Part shown: positions 8,329 through 16,356 of the stretch, in pieces
Numbering within the stretch: position 1 is the stretch's first letter
Layout: every line of letters begins with the position of its first letter
NCBI GenBank assembly: GCA_964618975.1
Contig: CAZUDI010000010.1
Coordinates: forward strand, 10,784 to 74,783
DNA length: 64,000 nt
Direction: 5' to 3'
Origin: CAZUDI01 sp964618975
GTDB lineage: Bacteria; Desulfobacterota; Desulfomonilia; UBA1062
Translations under genes and position numbers: made by a program
Notes under the pieces: generated by a model
What the model saw: only the letters and a program-made list of their open reading frames with translations
Database searches by the model: none
Told to the model about the DNA's origin: nothing

Positions 8329-9648
8329 TCATGCCCCTTTTTTCTTGGCCGCCGCGGCCCTCTGCAGCGCCTTCAGATGCTTTACGAAATGGACGATCGG
8401 ACGGTGGGCAGGACAGACGTAGGTGCAACTGCCGCATTCCACACAATCGAGGAGATCGTAGGCCAGGGCATCTTCAAACCGTCCCTTCTCGCCGCATTTG
8501 CTCAGGGTAGAGGGGATCAGGCGCATGGGACAGGCCTCGACACAGCGGCCACAGGCGATGCATGAGGCAAAGTAACTCAGGTCGGTCTCTTCAGCGGTGA
8601 GGACCAGCACCCCCGAGGTCCCCTTCATGACGGGAATGTCCGTAGTGTACTGGGCAATGCCCATCATGGGACCGCCATAGATGATCTTGGCCGCCTCTTT
8701 AAGACCGCCACAAAATTCCAGGATCTCGCTTAGGGGCGTACCCACTCGCACCCGCAGGTTGCGAGGCTCGGCGATCCCCCGCCCGGTCACCGAGGTGATA
8801 CGCTCAATCAGGGGCAGGCCTTTAGCGCAGGCGTCCCAGACCGCGGCCACGGTCCCGGTGTTCTGGACCAGGGCCCCCACGTCCATGGGGAGCCCCCCCG
8901 AGGGGACCTCCCTGCCCGTGATGGCGTTGATGAGCTGTTTTTCCGCCCCCTGCGGATATTTCACCTTCAGGGCCTCGACCCTGATCCCGGAGGGGACCTT
9001 CTCCCGCATGACCTTGATCGCTTCGGGCTTGTTGGCCTCGATCCCGATGACGGCGCTTCCAAGGCCCAGAATTCTCATCACCACCTGGATGCCGGCAATG
9101 ACACGGTCCGGTTCTTCAAGCATGAGCCTGTAGTCCGCCGCCAGGTAGGGCTCGCACTCGGCCCCGTTGATGATGAAGGTATCGATGGGCTTGTCCTTGG
9201 GGGGAGAGAGCTTCACGTGGGTGGGAAAGGTGGCCCCCCCCATTCCCACCAGCCCTGCGGACTGTATGATCTTCAGGAGTTCCTCGCTGCTGAGCGCCAG
9301 GGGGTCCCGACTCAAGGGCAGGCCGTCCGCCCACTGATCATGACCGTCAGCCTCGAGAACGACGCAGGGGGCGAGCATCCCGGTCACGGGATGGACGCAG
9401 CGGGCGATCTCCCTGATGGTCCCCGAGGTGGGGGCATGGACCGGGGCCGAAACAAACCCCAGGGGTTCGGACAAGACCTGCCCCTTCTTAACCGTGTCGC
9501 CCTTATGGACCACGGGCTTGGAAGGCGCACCAATGTGCTGTTGCAGGAGTATCCGATATTCCGCAGACAGCGGCATATTGACGAGCTCACACCCTTTTAC
9601 GAGGTCCTTGTTTCCGGGTGGATGGACCCCTCCCTTGAATGTCTTCAT
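8329..9648 (-). CDS. rnfC: RnfC, NADH-binding iron-sulfur flavoprotein subunit
   Basis: The protein has 439 residues. An N-terminal biotinyl-lipoyl-like fold (GDTVKKGQVLSEPLGFVSAPVHAPTSG) is followed by the Complex-I 51-kDa-like NADH/FMN domain (GLVGMGGATFPTHVKL, INGAECEPYLAADYRLMLE). Two [4Fe-4S] motifs follow: CIACGRCVEACP and CVECGSCTYVCP. It is the cytoplasmic entry or exit for NADH electrons. It overlaps rnfB by 4 bp. It lacks the long C-terminal extension of gammaproteobacterial RnfC. Confidence 0.94.
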   Translation of the reverse strand: MKTFKGGVHPPGNKDLVKGCELVNMPLSAEYRILLQQHIGAPSKPVVHKGDTVKKGQVLSEPLGFVSAPVHAPTSGTIREIARCVHPVTGMLAPCVVLEADGHDQWADGLPLSRDPLALSSEELLKIIQSAGLVGMGGATFPTHVKLSPPKDKPIDTFIINGAECEPYLAADYRLMLEEPDRVIAGIQVVMRILGLGSAVIGIEANKPEAIKVMREKVPSGIRVEALKVKYPQGAEKQLINAITGREVPSGGLPMDVGALVQNTGTVAAVWDACAKGLPLIERITSVTGRGIAEPRNLRVRVGTPLSEILEFCGGLKEAAKIIYGGPMMGIAQYTTDIPVMKGTSGVLVLTAEETDLSYFASCIACGRCVEACPMRLIPSTLSKCGEKGRFEDALAYDLLDCVECGSCTYVCPAHRPIVHFVKHLKALQRAAAAKKKGA

Positions 9649-10616
9649 GTATCAAGCCTCTCTATGGCGTCAGATGGGCACTTCGCCATGCAGATCCCAC
9701 AGCCGATGCACCGGCCGGTATCTACAGTGTAGGCCGCCTTGGGTCTTCCGGAGATGGCGTCCACAGGGCATACCTGCGCACAGATGCTGCATCCCTTGCA
9801 TTTCTCTTCAATCACCCGCACCCTTGCTGGCGACACCGTGAGCTTGATCACACCCGTAGGACAGACACCGATACACAGTCCGCATCTGCGGCACCGTTCC
9901 TGATCGATGAAGGCCGCGGCCGTCTTCGAGACCGTGATGGCATCATAGGGGCAAATCTGCTCGCAGAAACCGCATTTGATGCATCCCACCGCACACAAGG
10001 TCTTCATCTCCTTGGCGGGATCCTGGGAAATACACGCGACACACGCCACCGACCCGGCCGGAACGAGTTGGATGATGTGTCGCGGACAGGCATCAAGGCA
10101 CTTGCCGCAGCCCACACAGACCTCTTTGTCCACATGCGGCAGGCCGTCCTCGCCCATGTGGATGGCCGCAAACGGGCAGGCCTCCACGCAACTTCCCAAC
10201 CCGAGGCAGCCGAAGGCACACGCCTTTGATCCGCCGGCAATGAGCTGGGCCGCCTGGCAGTCCCGGGGGCCAACGTACTGATAGCGGTTTGCGGCCTGCT
10301 CCGGCGTGCCCGTACATCGTACGGCCGCCACCAGTGCCCCGCCCCCCCCGAGCTCCCGCTCGAGTATCTCCGAAAGCACCTTGATGGCCGCCTCGTTGAC
10401 CGCCGGACAGGCCATTTCGGTCGCAGGATTGACGGTCAATTCGTGGGCAAAGGCCGCACAACCGGCATATCCGCAGGCTCCGCAGTTTGCCCCGGGGAGC
10501 TGATCGAGAACCGCCTTTTCTCGGGGATCCATCTTTACGGCAAAGGTTACCGCCGAGATCCCCAGGATCAGGGCGGCAATGAAGCCGATTCCACCTACCA
10601 TCACGACAGCTGTCAT
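9645..10616 (-). CDS. rnfB: RnfB, ferredoxin-interacting polyferredoxin subunit
   Basis: The protein has 323 residues. An N-terminal membrane helix is followed by the cluster motif GANCGACGYAGCAAFA. Several ferredoxin-like motifs follow: CVGCGKCLDACP, CIKCGFCEQICP, CRRCGLCIGVCP, CKGCSICAQVCP and CIGCGICMAKCP. This extended RnfB matches the anaerobe type (acetogens, sulfate reducers) rather than the short gammaproteobacterial one. It is the electron entry from reduced ferredoxin. A 1-bp gap separates it from rnfA. Confidence 0.94.
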   Translation of the reverse strand: MTAVVMVGGIGFIAALILGISAVTFAVKMDPREKAVLDQLPGANCGACGYAGCAAFAHELTVNPATEMACPAVNEAAIKVLSEILERELGGGGALVAAVRCTGTPEQAANRYQYVGPRDCQAAQLIAGGSKACAFGCLGLGSCVEACPFAAIHMGEDGLPHVDKEVCVGCGKCLDACPRHIIQLVPAGSVACVACISQDPAKEMKTLCAVGCIKCGFCEQICPYDAITVSKTAAAFIDQERCRRCGLCIGVCPTGVIKLTVSPARVRVIEEKCKGCSICAQVCPVDAISGRPKAAYTVDTGRCIGCGICMAKCPSDAIERLDT

Positions 10617-10617
10617 C

Positions 10618-11193
10618 TTATTTCACCAGTCCCGAAAATCCCATGAAGGCCAGGGAAAGGATCCCTGCGGTAATGAGAGCGATGGGCGTTCCCTTAAAGG
10701 CCTTGGGTATGTTGTTGTATTCAAACTCCTCACGCATTCCGGCAAACACGACCAGGGCGATCCCGAAGCCCAGCGAGGCCCCGATGGCGAAGATACACGC
10801 ATCCAGGAGGGAGTACTTGAGCTGAATGTTCAGGATGGCGGCGCCGAGCACCGCACAGTTGGTCGTGATCAGCGGCAGGAAGATGCCCAGGGCCTGATAG
10901 AGCGGAGGGCTAACGCGCTGAATGATCATCTCCACGAGCTGAACCAGCGAGGCAATCACCAGGATGAAGGCGATGGTCTGAAGATACTGCAGATCGAATC
11001 GGATGAGCAGGTAATAGTTGATCAGCCAGGTGACGAAACACGCCAGCGTCAGCACGAAGATCACGGCCATGCTCATCCCCACGGCGGTATCGATCCGTTT
11101 GGAAACCCCCATAAACGGACAGATACCGAGGAAGCGCGAGAGCACGAAGTTGTTCACCAATGCAGCGCCAACGATCAGCAAGACATAATACAT
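10618..11193 (-). CDS. rnfA: RnfA, membrane subunit, first gene of the Rnf-Nfn operon
   Basis: The protein has 191 residues with six predicted membrane helices. Conserved Cys residues occur in FLGICPFMGVSKRID and LITTNCAVLGAAI, which pair with those of RnfE to hold the intramembrane iron-sulfur centre. Gene order A-B-C-D-G-E follows the proteobacterial pattern. The start ATG is preceded by a GGGGGGTAGAG-type ribosome-binding site and by a good promoter. Confidence 0.93.
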   Translation of the reverse strand: MYYVLLIVGAALVNNFVLSRFLGICPFMGVSKRIDTAVGMSMAVIFVLTLACFVTWLINYYLLIRFDLQYLQTIAFILVIASLVQLVEMIIQRVSPPLYQALGIFLPLITTNCAVLGAAILNIQLKYSLLDACIFAIGASLGFGIALVVFAGMREEFEYNNIPKAFKGTPIALITAGILSLAFMGFSGLVK

Positions 11194-11225
11194 AAGTCTC
11201 TACCCCCCAGTTTTCAGGCCCTTCT

Positions 11226-11254
11226 GATTATTCTAAAGATTCCTTTCCTGTCAA
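11226..11254 (-). promoter_or_regulatory. sigma70-type promoter of the rnf-nfn operon
   Basis: On the minus strand TTGACA (11249-11254, perfect -35) is followed after exactly 17 bases by ATAATC (11226-11231). This lies about 33 bp upstream of the rnfA ATG in an AT-rich pocket of a GC-rich genome. Confidence 0.6.
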
Positions 11255-11423
11255 GATTTCTTTATAATTACTTGTTTAAAGATGACAAAATACTTCCAGC
11301 TAATGAATGGCTATTCAATTCAAGTATCTTCCTGCAGTGTTCCTCCCTCGTGCAACTCATACTTCAGGAAAATGGATCGGGGTTACTTCAGCTGCGCATG
11401 AAGGCATACGCAGGAGGTAGTGT

Positions 11424-11466
11424 GCCGGGGGGGTGTCCAGACAAAGACACAGGATCACCCCCCGGC
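11424..11466 (-). terminator. GC-rich hairpin after the Cache sensor gene
   Basis: GCC followed by seven G and TG (11424-11435) can pair with CA, six C and GGC (11456-11466) around a 20-nt loop. It lies about 30 bp beyond the stop at 11495. No U-tract follows, so it is a candidate only. Confidence 0.4.
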
Positions 11467-11494
11467 CGAGATTCATGCCATCTAGACGGAAACT

Positions 11495-12796
11495 CTACTC
11501 ATCCTCTCTCGGACCCGTCATGGCCGCATCATCCTGCACCGCACTGATCTGCCGGTAGACACCCCGGGCGAGGATCAGGGCAATGAAGAAGAGCAGGATC
11601 AGTGACACGATGACCACCGTAATGCTGGATTTCTGCCAGCGTGCAACCTTCTGCTGGATTTCCTTTACCTTTTCCTGACTGAGGTTGTGATATCGGTCGA
11701 TATCCACCATCATGCCGACCCAACCGAAGCCCTGAGGCTTGCTGAGTCCGGCCCCATAAAAGGCGATCGGGGCATAGGCCGCAAAGATGCGGCTGTTCCC
11801 CAGGGTATAAGTGAAGGATCCGTTTTTGCCTTCCGAGGCCAGGGCATGCATCCGCGGATAATTCTCGTCCAAGAATCCCATCTTGGTGACATTCATGGCC
11901 CCGTTGCCCGAGGCGAGCAGGGCCTCATAATTGTCCGCGTCCATGTCAGATACGGGCTGCTGATTCTCCCCGAAACCCTTGATCAGATAATCCGCCGGAT
12001 GGGACAACACATAACCCTCCCGATCCACCAGGAAGGCATAGTTCTTATCCTCCATCTGCACGGCAGCATATACCTTACCGGCCTCGGTAGGGATAATATG
12101 ATCCGTGAATTCCATAACATGTACGAAATTCAGGGCCAATTCCACCACCCCGGCAAAACCCGTAGAATCAAAAACCGGCGCCGCCATGCGGATAATGCCG
12201 TCAAAACGCTTGCCGCTATCGAACTCCGCCTTGCTCACATGCCGACCGGTTACGGGTCCCATGAAAAATTCACCGGGCGGCAGGGTCTTGGCCTGATCGA
12301 AATACCCCTCGCCCTGAACACCTTCCACGCCGGCCACATTCCGCAACTCACTAGCCGGCACTGGGCCATCGGCGTTGACCTTGAGGATCTCCATACCCTC
12401 CTTGTCGACGAAGGCGATCTCACGATAGATGGGGACGGGAATCTTCACTATACCTACATCGGAGGCCTTCACAACCCCCCTCACGTTGGAATTCAAGAAC
12501 GTCGTGTATGACTCTACGTCCCGCGGAAGAATCGAGGCAATCCGGATGTCCTTTTCGCGTTCACTGAAGAACTGGGCGATCGCCTCGGCAATATTGGCGG
12601 CACGCCCTTCGATGAGCTGCTTCTGACTCTCATCAAGAATACGCAGGTTCGCCTGCGTCGCTTCCTCCCCCACCTTCACCACCCCCTTGCTGATCACCAC
12701 TCCGGTAATAGCCAGGGGCAGCACGATGAGAATGATGAAGCTCAGCGCGATGCCTGCGAAGCTGAAACGGGTCTTTCCTTCCTGGTCCATATCCAT
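11495..12796 (-). CDS. Double-Cache-type membrane sensor without an output domain
   Basis: The protein has 433 residues. One membrane helix lies near residues 13-38, a large extracytoplasmic region (about 40-385) is Cache-like, with phrases such as REIAFVDKEGMEILKVN, GIIRMAAPVFDSTGFAGVVELALNF and YAFLVDREGYVLSHP, and a second helix lies at about 392-415. The protein then ends with only about 18 residues. Normal Cache receptors continue into HAMP, MCP, kinase or GGDEF domains, and none is present. It may act with a separate partner. An ATG two codons downstream is an alternative start. It lies upstream of the Rnf operon on the same strand. Confidence 0.75.
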   Translation of the reverse strand: MDMDQEGKTRFSFAGIALSFIILIVLPLAITGVVISKGVVKVGEEATQANLRILDESQKQLIEGRAANIAEAIAQFFSEREKDIRIASILPRDVESYTTFLNSNVRGVVKASDVGIVKIPVPIYREIAFVDKEGMEILKVNADGPVPASELRNVAGVEGVQGEGYFDQAKTLPPGEFFMGPVTGRHVSKAEFDSGKRFDGIIRMAAPVFDSTGFAGVVELALNFVHVMEFTDHIIPTEAGKVYAAVQMEDKNYAFLVDREGYVLSHPADYLIKGFGENQQPVSDMDADNYEALLASGNGAMNVTKMGFLDENYPRMHALASEGKNGSFTYTLGNSRIFAAYAPIAFYGAGLSKPQGFGWVGMMVDIDRYHNLSQEKVKEIQQKVARWQKSSITVVIVSLILLFFIALILARGVYRQISAVQDDAAMTGPREDE

Positions 12797-12973
12797 CTCC
12801 TGACCATGTTATTCAATTCGCAGCACAATGAATAACAAGCACTCTGTTGACCGGCGCGAGGGCGACCCCATGGATGGCAGGAGGGATGAGCCGCACCTCA
12901 CCCCCCGCGCATATCGATCCGGTGTTCCCGACGGTCCTCTTCCCTCTCGCGGAATCATATCTCCCTATCTGCA

Positions 12974-13339
12974 CTACCCCAGGATAATGGCCTTGTATGG
13001 ATTGGCATAGAGAATAATGAGCGTGATAACCAGAGCATAGATGGCGATGGACTCGGTCATGGCCAACCCGACCATCATGGTCAGCATGATCTTGCCCTGA
13101 GAGCCAGGGTTCCGGCCTACGGCCTCAGACGCACCCGAGGTTGCATTTCCCATTCCAGCACCAGCGCCGATCGCACCGAGGCCCATACAGAGACCTGCAC
13201 CGAGGATCGATGCCGCGACATAGATGATCTTGGCCCAGTCGACAAATCCACCGGCCACATCAGCCGCCATAGCTGCACTGGAAACCGCAAACAGCATGAA
13301 CGCCGCAAACACAAAAACTCGTAATCCTCCCATTAGCAC
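12974..13339 (-). CDS. atpE: ATP synthase F0 subunit c with an N-terminal leader
   Basis: The protein has 121 residues against about 80 in E. coli. The extra N-terminus (MLMGGLRVFVFAAFMLFAVS, then SAAMAA) looks like a signal peptide, as in some Desulfovibrio c subunits. The two hairpin helices follow: glycine-rich GLGAIGAGAGMGNA, polar loop RNPGSQGK, and the ion site AMTESIAIYALVITLII with the essential Glu. Ser after the Glu and Tyr four residues later resemble Na+-type c rings. However, the helix-1 Gln ligand is Met here, so H+ coupling is more likely. No other atp genes are adjacent, and the isolated gene has its own TATAAT box. Confidence 0.92.
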   Translation of the reverse strand: MLMGGLRVFVFAAFMLFAVSSAAMAADVAGGFVDWAKIIYVAASILGAGLCMGLGAIGAGAGMGNATSGASEAVGRNPGSQGKIMLTMMVGLAMTESIAIYALVITLIILYANPYKAIILG

Positions 13340-13358
13340 TCTCCTTGTTAGTTAATAT

Positions 13359-13364
13359 ATTATA
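13359..13364 (-). promoter_or_regulatory. -10 box of atpE
   Basis: There is a perfect TATAAT on the minus strand, 20 bp upstream of the atpE ATG, followed by the ribosome-binding site AAGGAG. No good -35 is visible at 16-18 bp, so an activator or extended contacts may be needed. Confidence 0.45.
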
Positions 13365-13509
13365 CGCATGAATTCAGAGCATTATTCTGAACCACGATTC
13401 ATTAAATACACGATAGGGCAGCCTTATGCAAGTGAAATTTGCCGTGATATGAAAAATGATTCAGGGCTCAGAATGAGGGAATATCCCCTCATGACAGGCC
13501 CTTAACCCC

Positions 13510-15063
13510 TCAGCGTTCCAGGAGAGCTCCGAACAGATCCTTGTTAAAAAAGGGCTCGTCCTCAAGACTGGCCCGGGGTATTTTGCCGGCCCTGACGGCG
13601 AACGCCAAGCTCTCCTCGAGAGGAAAATACTCGCCCTGCAGGGAGGTGGCCTGCCCTTTGATATAGTAAATCTTGCCGTCTCTGATATAGGTCTGCACGC
13701 GCTTGGTCCCGATGAGCATCTCCCAGATGAGGATCTGCCTCTCATCGGTCCGGGCGCCAACCATGCGCTGGGAGAACACCCCCACGAGGGAGCGGGCGAA
13801 CATGGCCTTCAGGTAGTCGTCTGAGAGCGTGGAGAGATACTGCTCCAGGGCGCTGAACACATCCGTAGCCGTAATGCCGGCGATGACGAGGATGCCCTTC
13901 TGGGCGGCGATGATGGATGCCTCCACCATGGAGCGGTTCTTGAGATTGGAGAGCACGAGCACATCCGGATCGTGCCGAAAGACGTGTTCGAAAAGCTGGG
14001 CGGAGTCCTTGCTGGTGTCGCGTCCGATCTCGCGCTGGTTGACATTGGAACGCTTGTGGTAATGCAGATATTCGATGGGGTCTTCGAAGGTGATGATGTT
14101 ACAGGTCCGGCTGGCGTTGATATGATCGACGAGGGCGGCGAGGGTGGCATCCTTGCCGTGTCCTCCGGGGGAACTCACCAGGAGGACACCCTTGCGCTCC
14201 AGTAGTGCAAGCAACCCTTCGGGGAGACCGAGGGCGGCGCTGCTAGGTATATCCTCCACGATCTTGCGTGCGGCCACCGCAATCTCCCCGCCCCGGTGCA
14301 TATAGACATTCATGCGGTAGCGTCCCGTGCCGGCCCGGTTATAGGTATATTCGACCTCCTTGTTCTCACGCAGTTCGGCCTGCTGTTCCTGCGGTAGGAT
14401 CTCCCGGATCAGGGAATCCATGAGCTCGGGGGTCACCATAGGCATGTTGCTTCTTACCAGGGTTCGGCCGCGCCTTAAGGCCGGCGGGATCCCGATGGTG
14501 ATGTGCAGGTCAGAATATTCGGGTTGCTCCAGGAGCCGCAGGATGTTGTCCGGGCTCATGTCCTGCACGGTTATGGAAGGGGTGCTCCGGGGCACGTCCT
14601 TCAACACGAGGTCCTCCCGGCCGCAGCCGGATCGTTCTAGGGCCTTCAGGATATCCCGGATCTGCACCTGAGAGGCAAGCACAGGGGACACCTCGCGGTT
14701 GATCAGAAACTTGACGTTCTCCACCGAGACGTAATTCAGCGGGTCGGCAAAGGCCACGGTGGCAAGGCGCTCCTTGACCGCCAGGGGCACGACCAGCATT
14801 TCGTGCATGCGATCCTGGGGCAGAAGCACCTGGGCATCCTTCCTGATAACCCCCTCTTCCATGTCCAGGGTAGGCACATTGATGAGATTCTTGAGGATGC
14901 CGAGCACCTGGTCCTCTCTGAGGTAGGCCAGATGGATCAGGGTTTCCCCGAGCTTGAGATTGTGCTGCTGGGAAACCTCCAGGGCATGACGCAGCCGGTG
15001 TTCATCGATCAGACCCAGCTCGACGAGGACATCCCCCATGCGCCGGTTGTTTCTCTCTCCCAT
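13510..15063 (-). CDS. MshEN-type domain fused to a degenerate PilT/GspE-family ATPase
   Basis: The protein has 517 residues. Residues about 7-110 resemble the T2SSE N-terminal (MshEN) domain: RMGDVLVELGLIDEHRLRHAL and KLGETLIHLAYLREDQVLGIL, a fold that can bind c-di-GMP. Residues about 160-480 follow PilT: YSDLHI, YRMNVYMHRGG and ITFEDPIEYLHYHKRSNVNQREIGRDT. The catalytic elements are altered. Walker A is SPGGHGKD (298-305), where the Ser/Thr after Lys is Asp. The Walker B Glu of VGEMRD is replaced in LSNLKN (371-376). The His box is GITATD. The ATPase is therefore probably inactive or regulatory. The frame is intact. No pilus genes are adjacent. Confidence 0.8.
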   Translation of the reverse strand: MGERNNRRMGDVLVELGLIDEHRLRHALEVSQQHNLKLGETLIHLAYLREDQVLGILKNLINVPTLDMEEGVIRKDAQVLLPQDRMHEMLVVPLAVKERLATVAFADPLNYVSVENVKFLINREVSPVLASQVQIRDILKALERSGCGREDLVLKDVPRSTPSITVQDMSPDNILRLLEQPEYSDLHITIGIPPALRRGRTLVRSNMPMVTPELMDSLIREILPQEQQAELRENKEVEYTYNRAGTGRYRMNVYMHRGGEIAVAARKIVEDIPSSAALGLPEGLLALLERKGVLLVSSPGGHGKDATLAALVDHINASRTCNIITFEDPIEYLHYHKRSNVNQREIGRDTSKDSAQLFEHVFRHDPDVLVLSNLKNRSMVEASIIAAQKGILVIAGITATDVFSALEQYLSTLSDDYLKAMFARSLVGVFSQRMVGARTDERQILIWEMLIGTKRVQTYIRDGKIYYIKGQATSLQGEYFPLEESLAFAVRAGKIPRASLEDEPFFNKDLFGALLER

Positions 15064-15270
15064 GACCTACCCCCCGTATTCTTTATTGTCCCTATTATCG
15101 GAAACAAGGGCCCTGGGCCTTAATGGATTCTCCCCCAAGATGGGGCCTCCCTGCTGCACAACCCTGGCAGGGGTCCTGTTGTATGCATATCGCCCGTGAC
15201 CAACCCCGAGGCCCCCAGGGCCTTCATTCATATTTCCTGTGGCACTTGGTTGGCGTCAATGATATGAAAA

Positions 15271-15344
15271 GCTTGGGCATGAATGCTAGGGCAGGCCTCG
15301 GAATCCCTGCTCGTCACAGACGGAGGGGCACGCGGCCCTTAGCG
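15271..15344 (+). repeat. Dispersed element, degenerate copy R2a
   Basis: GGGCATGAATGC, GGGCAGGCCT and the tail GGGGCACGCGGCCCTTAGCG match the family in order, directly ahead of copy R2. This is a tandem arrangement. Confidence 0.5.
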
Positions 15345-15424
15345 GATCATGGGTATGAACCCCAGGAAAAACCTGCCCCCCCCTCGACGCTGCAAGAGGC
15401 AGGGAATGCGGCCCATAGCGATTA
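15345..15424 (+). repeat. Dispersed element, copy R2
   Basis: It begins GATCATGGGTATGAACCCCA and ends GGAATGCGGCCCATAGCGATTA. The 3' end lies 5 bp before the chosen kinase start. An ATG inside the repeat (15349) is in frame with the kinase gene, so automatic annotation may add 27 repeat-encoded residues. Confidence 0.85.
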
Positions 15425-15429
15425 AAACT

Positions 15430-16356
15430 ATGAAAAATACCAAGAGATGGCCATCCATCACCATCTTCGTGATCATGCAGGTCGCCTGGGTGTCCGTTGT
15501 GACGCTCTGGATCATCTGGTATATCAAATATTGGTATGTCAAATACCACTATGCCCTCATCGAACACATCGGGGCCTGGGACATTGTCGTCATCGTCGAG
15601 GTATCCATCCTGCTGCTGCTGATTCTCATCGGCATCGTGATCCTCTTCGTACTTTACCAGCGCCAGGTTACCCTCACCCGCACCCAGACGCACCTCATCT
15701 CCGCCATTACCCATGAATTCAAGACCCCCCTGGCCACGACCCAGCTCTACCTGGAGACCATGCTGAAGCGGGAGCTGCCCGAGGAAACCCGGCAACAACT
15801 CCTCACCGGCCTGCTCTCGGAAAATCAGCGGCTTAAATCCCTGGTGGAAAACTATCTGGAAAGCGCGCGACTGAGTTACCGGAACCGCTCTCAGAATCTC
15901 TCCCCACAGGCTATCAGCGAGATCATCTCGCGCTTTCTCAAGCGCCATGAGACGCTCGTCGGCCCGGTCGAGGTCTCCCTCGAGATCGAGGAGGGCCTGC
16001 TGGTCAACGTCGATGAAGACGCCTTTGATCTCGTCCTTTCCAACCTCACCGAAAACGCCATCCACTATTCCTCCGGTAGGGCACGCATTGACATCCGTGC
16101 CTGGTCGGAGGCCAAGAGGACCTACATCGATTTCTCCGACGCGGGCATCGGCATCCCCCGCGAGCGGCATAAGGATGTATTCAAGATGTTCCAGCGGCTC
16201 CCGGAGGGGATCGCCCTGTGGGGAACAGGCACCGGTATGGGGTTGTATGTGGTCAAGGAAATTATCAAGGCCCATGGGGGCAAGATCAGGGTCAGGCCAT
16301 CCTCGTCTGAGAACGGAACCTCGTTCCTCATCCAACTGCCGAGGGCGACAGCATGA
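15430..16356 (+). CDS. Membrane sensor histidine kinase
   Basis: The protein has 308 residues from ATG 15430. The start was moved past the repeat R2, which would otherwise encode the N-terminus. There are two membrane helices (about 9-31 and 51-76) with only a short loop between, so it probably senses in the membrane. The HisKA box is ITHEFKTPLATTQ (His95), the N box NLTENAIHY, G1 DAGIGIP and G2 GTGTGMGLYVVKEIIKAHGG. It overlaps the response regulator gene by 4 bp, so the two form one system. Confidence 0.92.
   Translation: MKNTKRWPSITIFVIMQVAWVSVVTLWIIWYIKYWYVKYHYALIEHIGAWDIVVIVEVSILLLLILIGIVILFVLYQRQVTLTRTQTHLISAITHEFKTPLATTQLYLETMLKRELPEETRQQLLTGLLSENQRLKSLVENYLESARLSYRNRSQNLSPQAISEIISRFLKRHETLVGPVEVSLEIEEGLLVNVDEDAFDLVLSNLTENAIHYSSGRARIDIRAWSEAKRTYIDFSDAGIGIPRERHKDVFKMFQRLPEGIALWGTGTGMGLYVVKEIIKAHGGKIRVRPSSSENGTSFLIQLPRATA

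Larger units (their letters stand above)
11194..11494. other. Intergenic region upstream of rnfA
   Basis: These 301 bp hold the rnfA promoter (11226-11254) and the terminator-like hairpin of the preceding Cache gene (11424-11466). No reading frame or family repeat was seen. Confidence 0.5.
15064..15429. other. Divergent intergenic region with two tandem family repeats
   Basis: These 366 bp separate the minus-strand PilT-like gene from the plus-strand kinase. They contain repeat copies R2a and R2 in tandem. No convincing promoter was identified. Confidence 0.5.

Noticed and set aside
15349..15429. N-terminal extension of the histidine kinase (27 residues)
   Set aside because: It is encoded entirely by repeat R2 and absent from the kinase family. 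ATG 15430 gives a normal membrane N-terminus.
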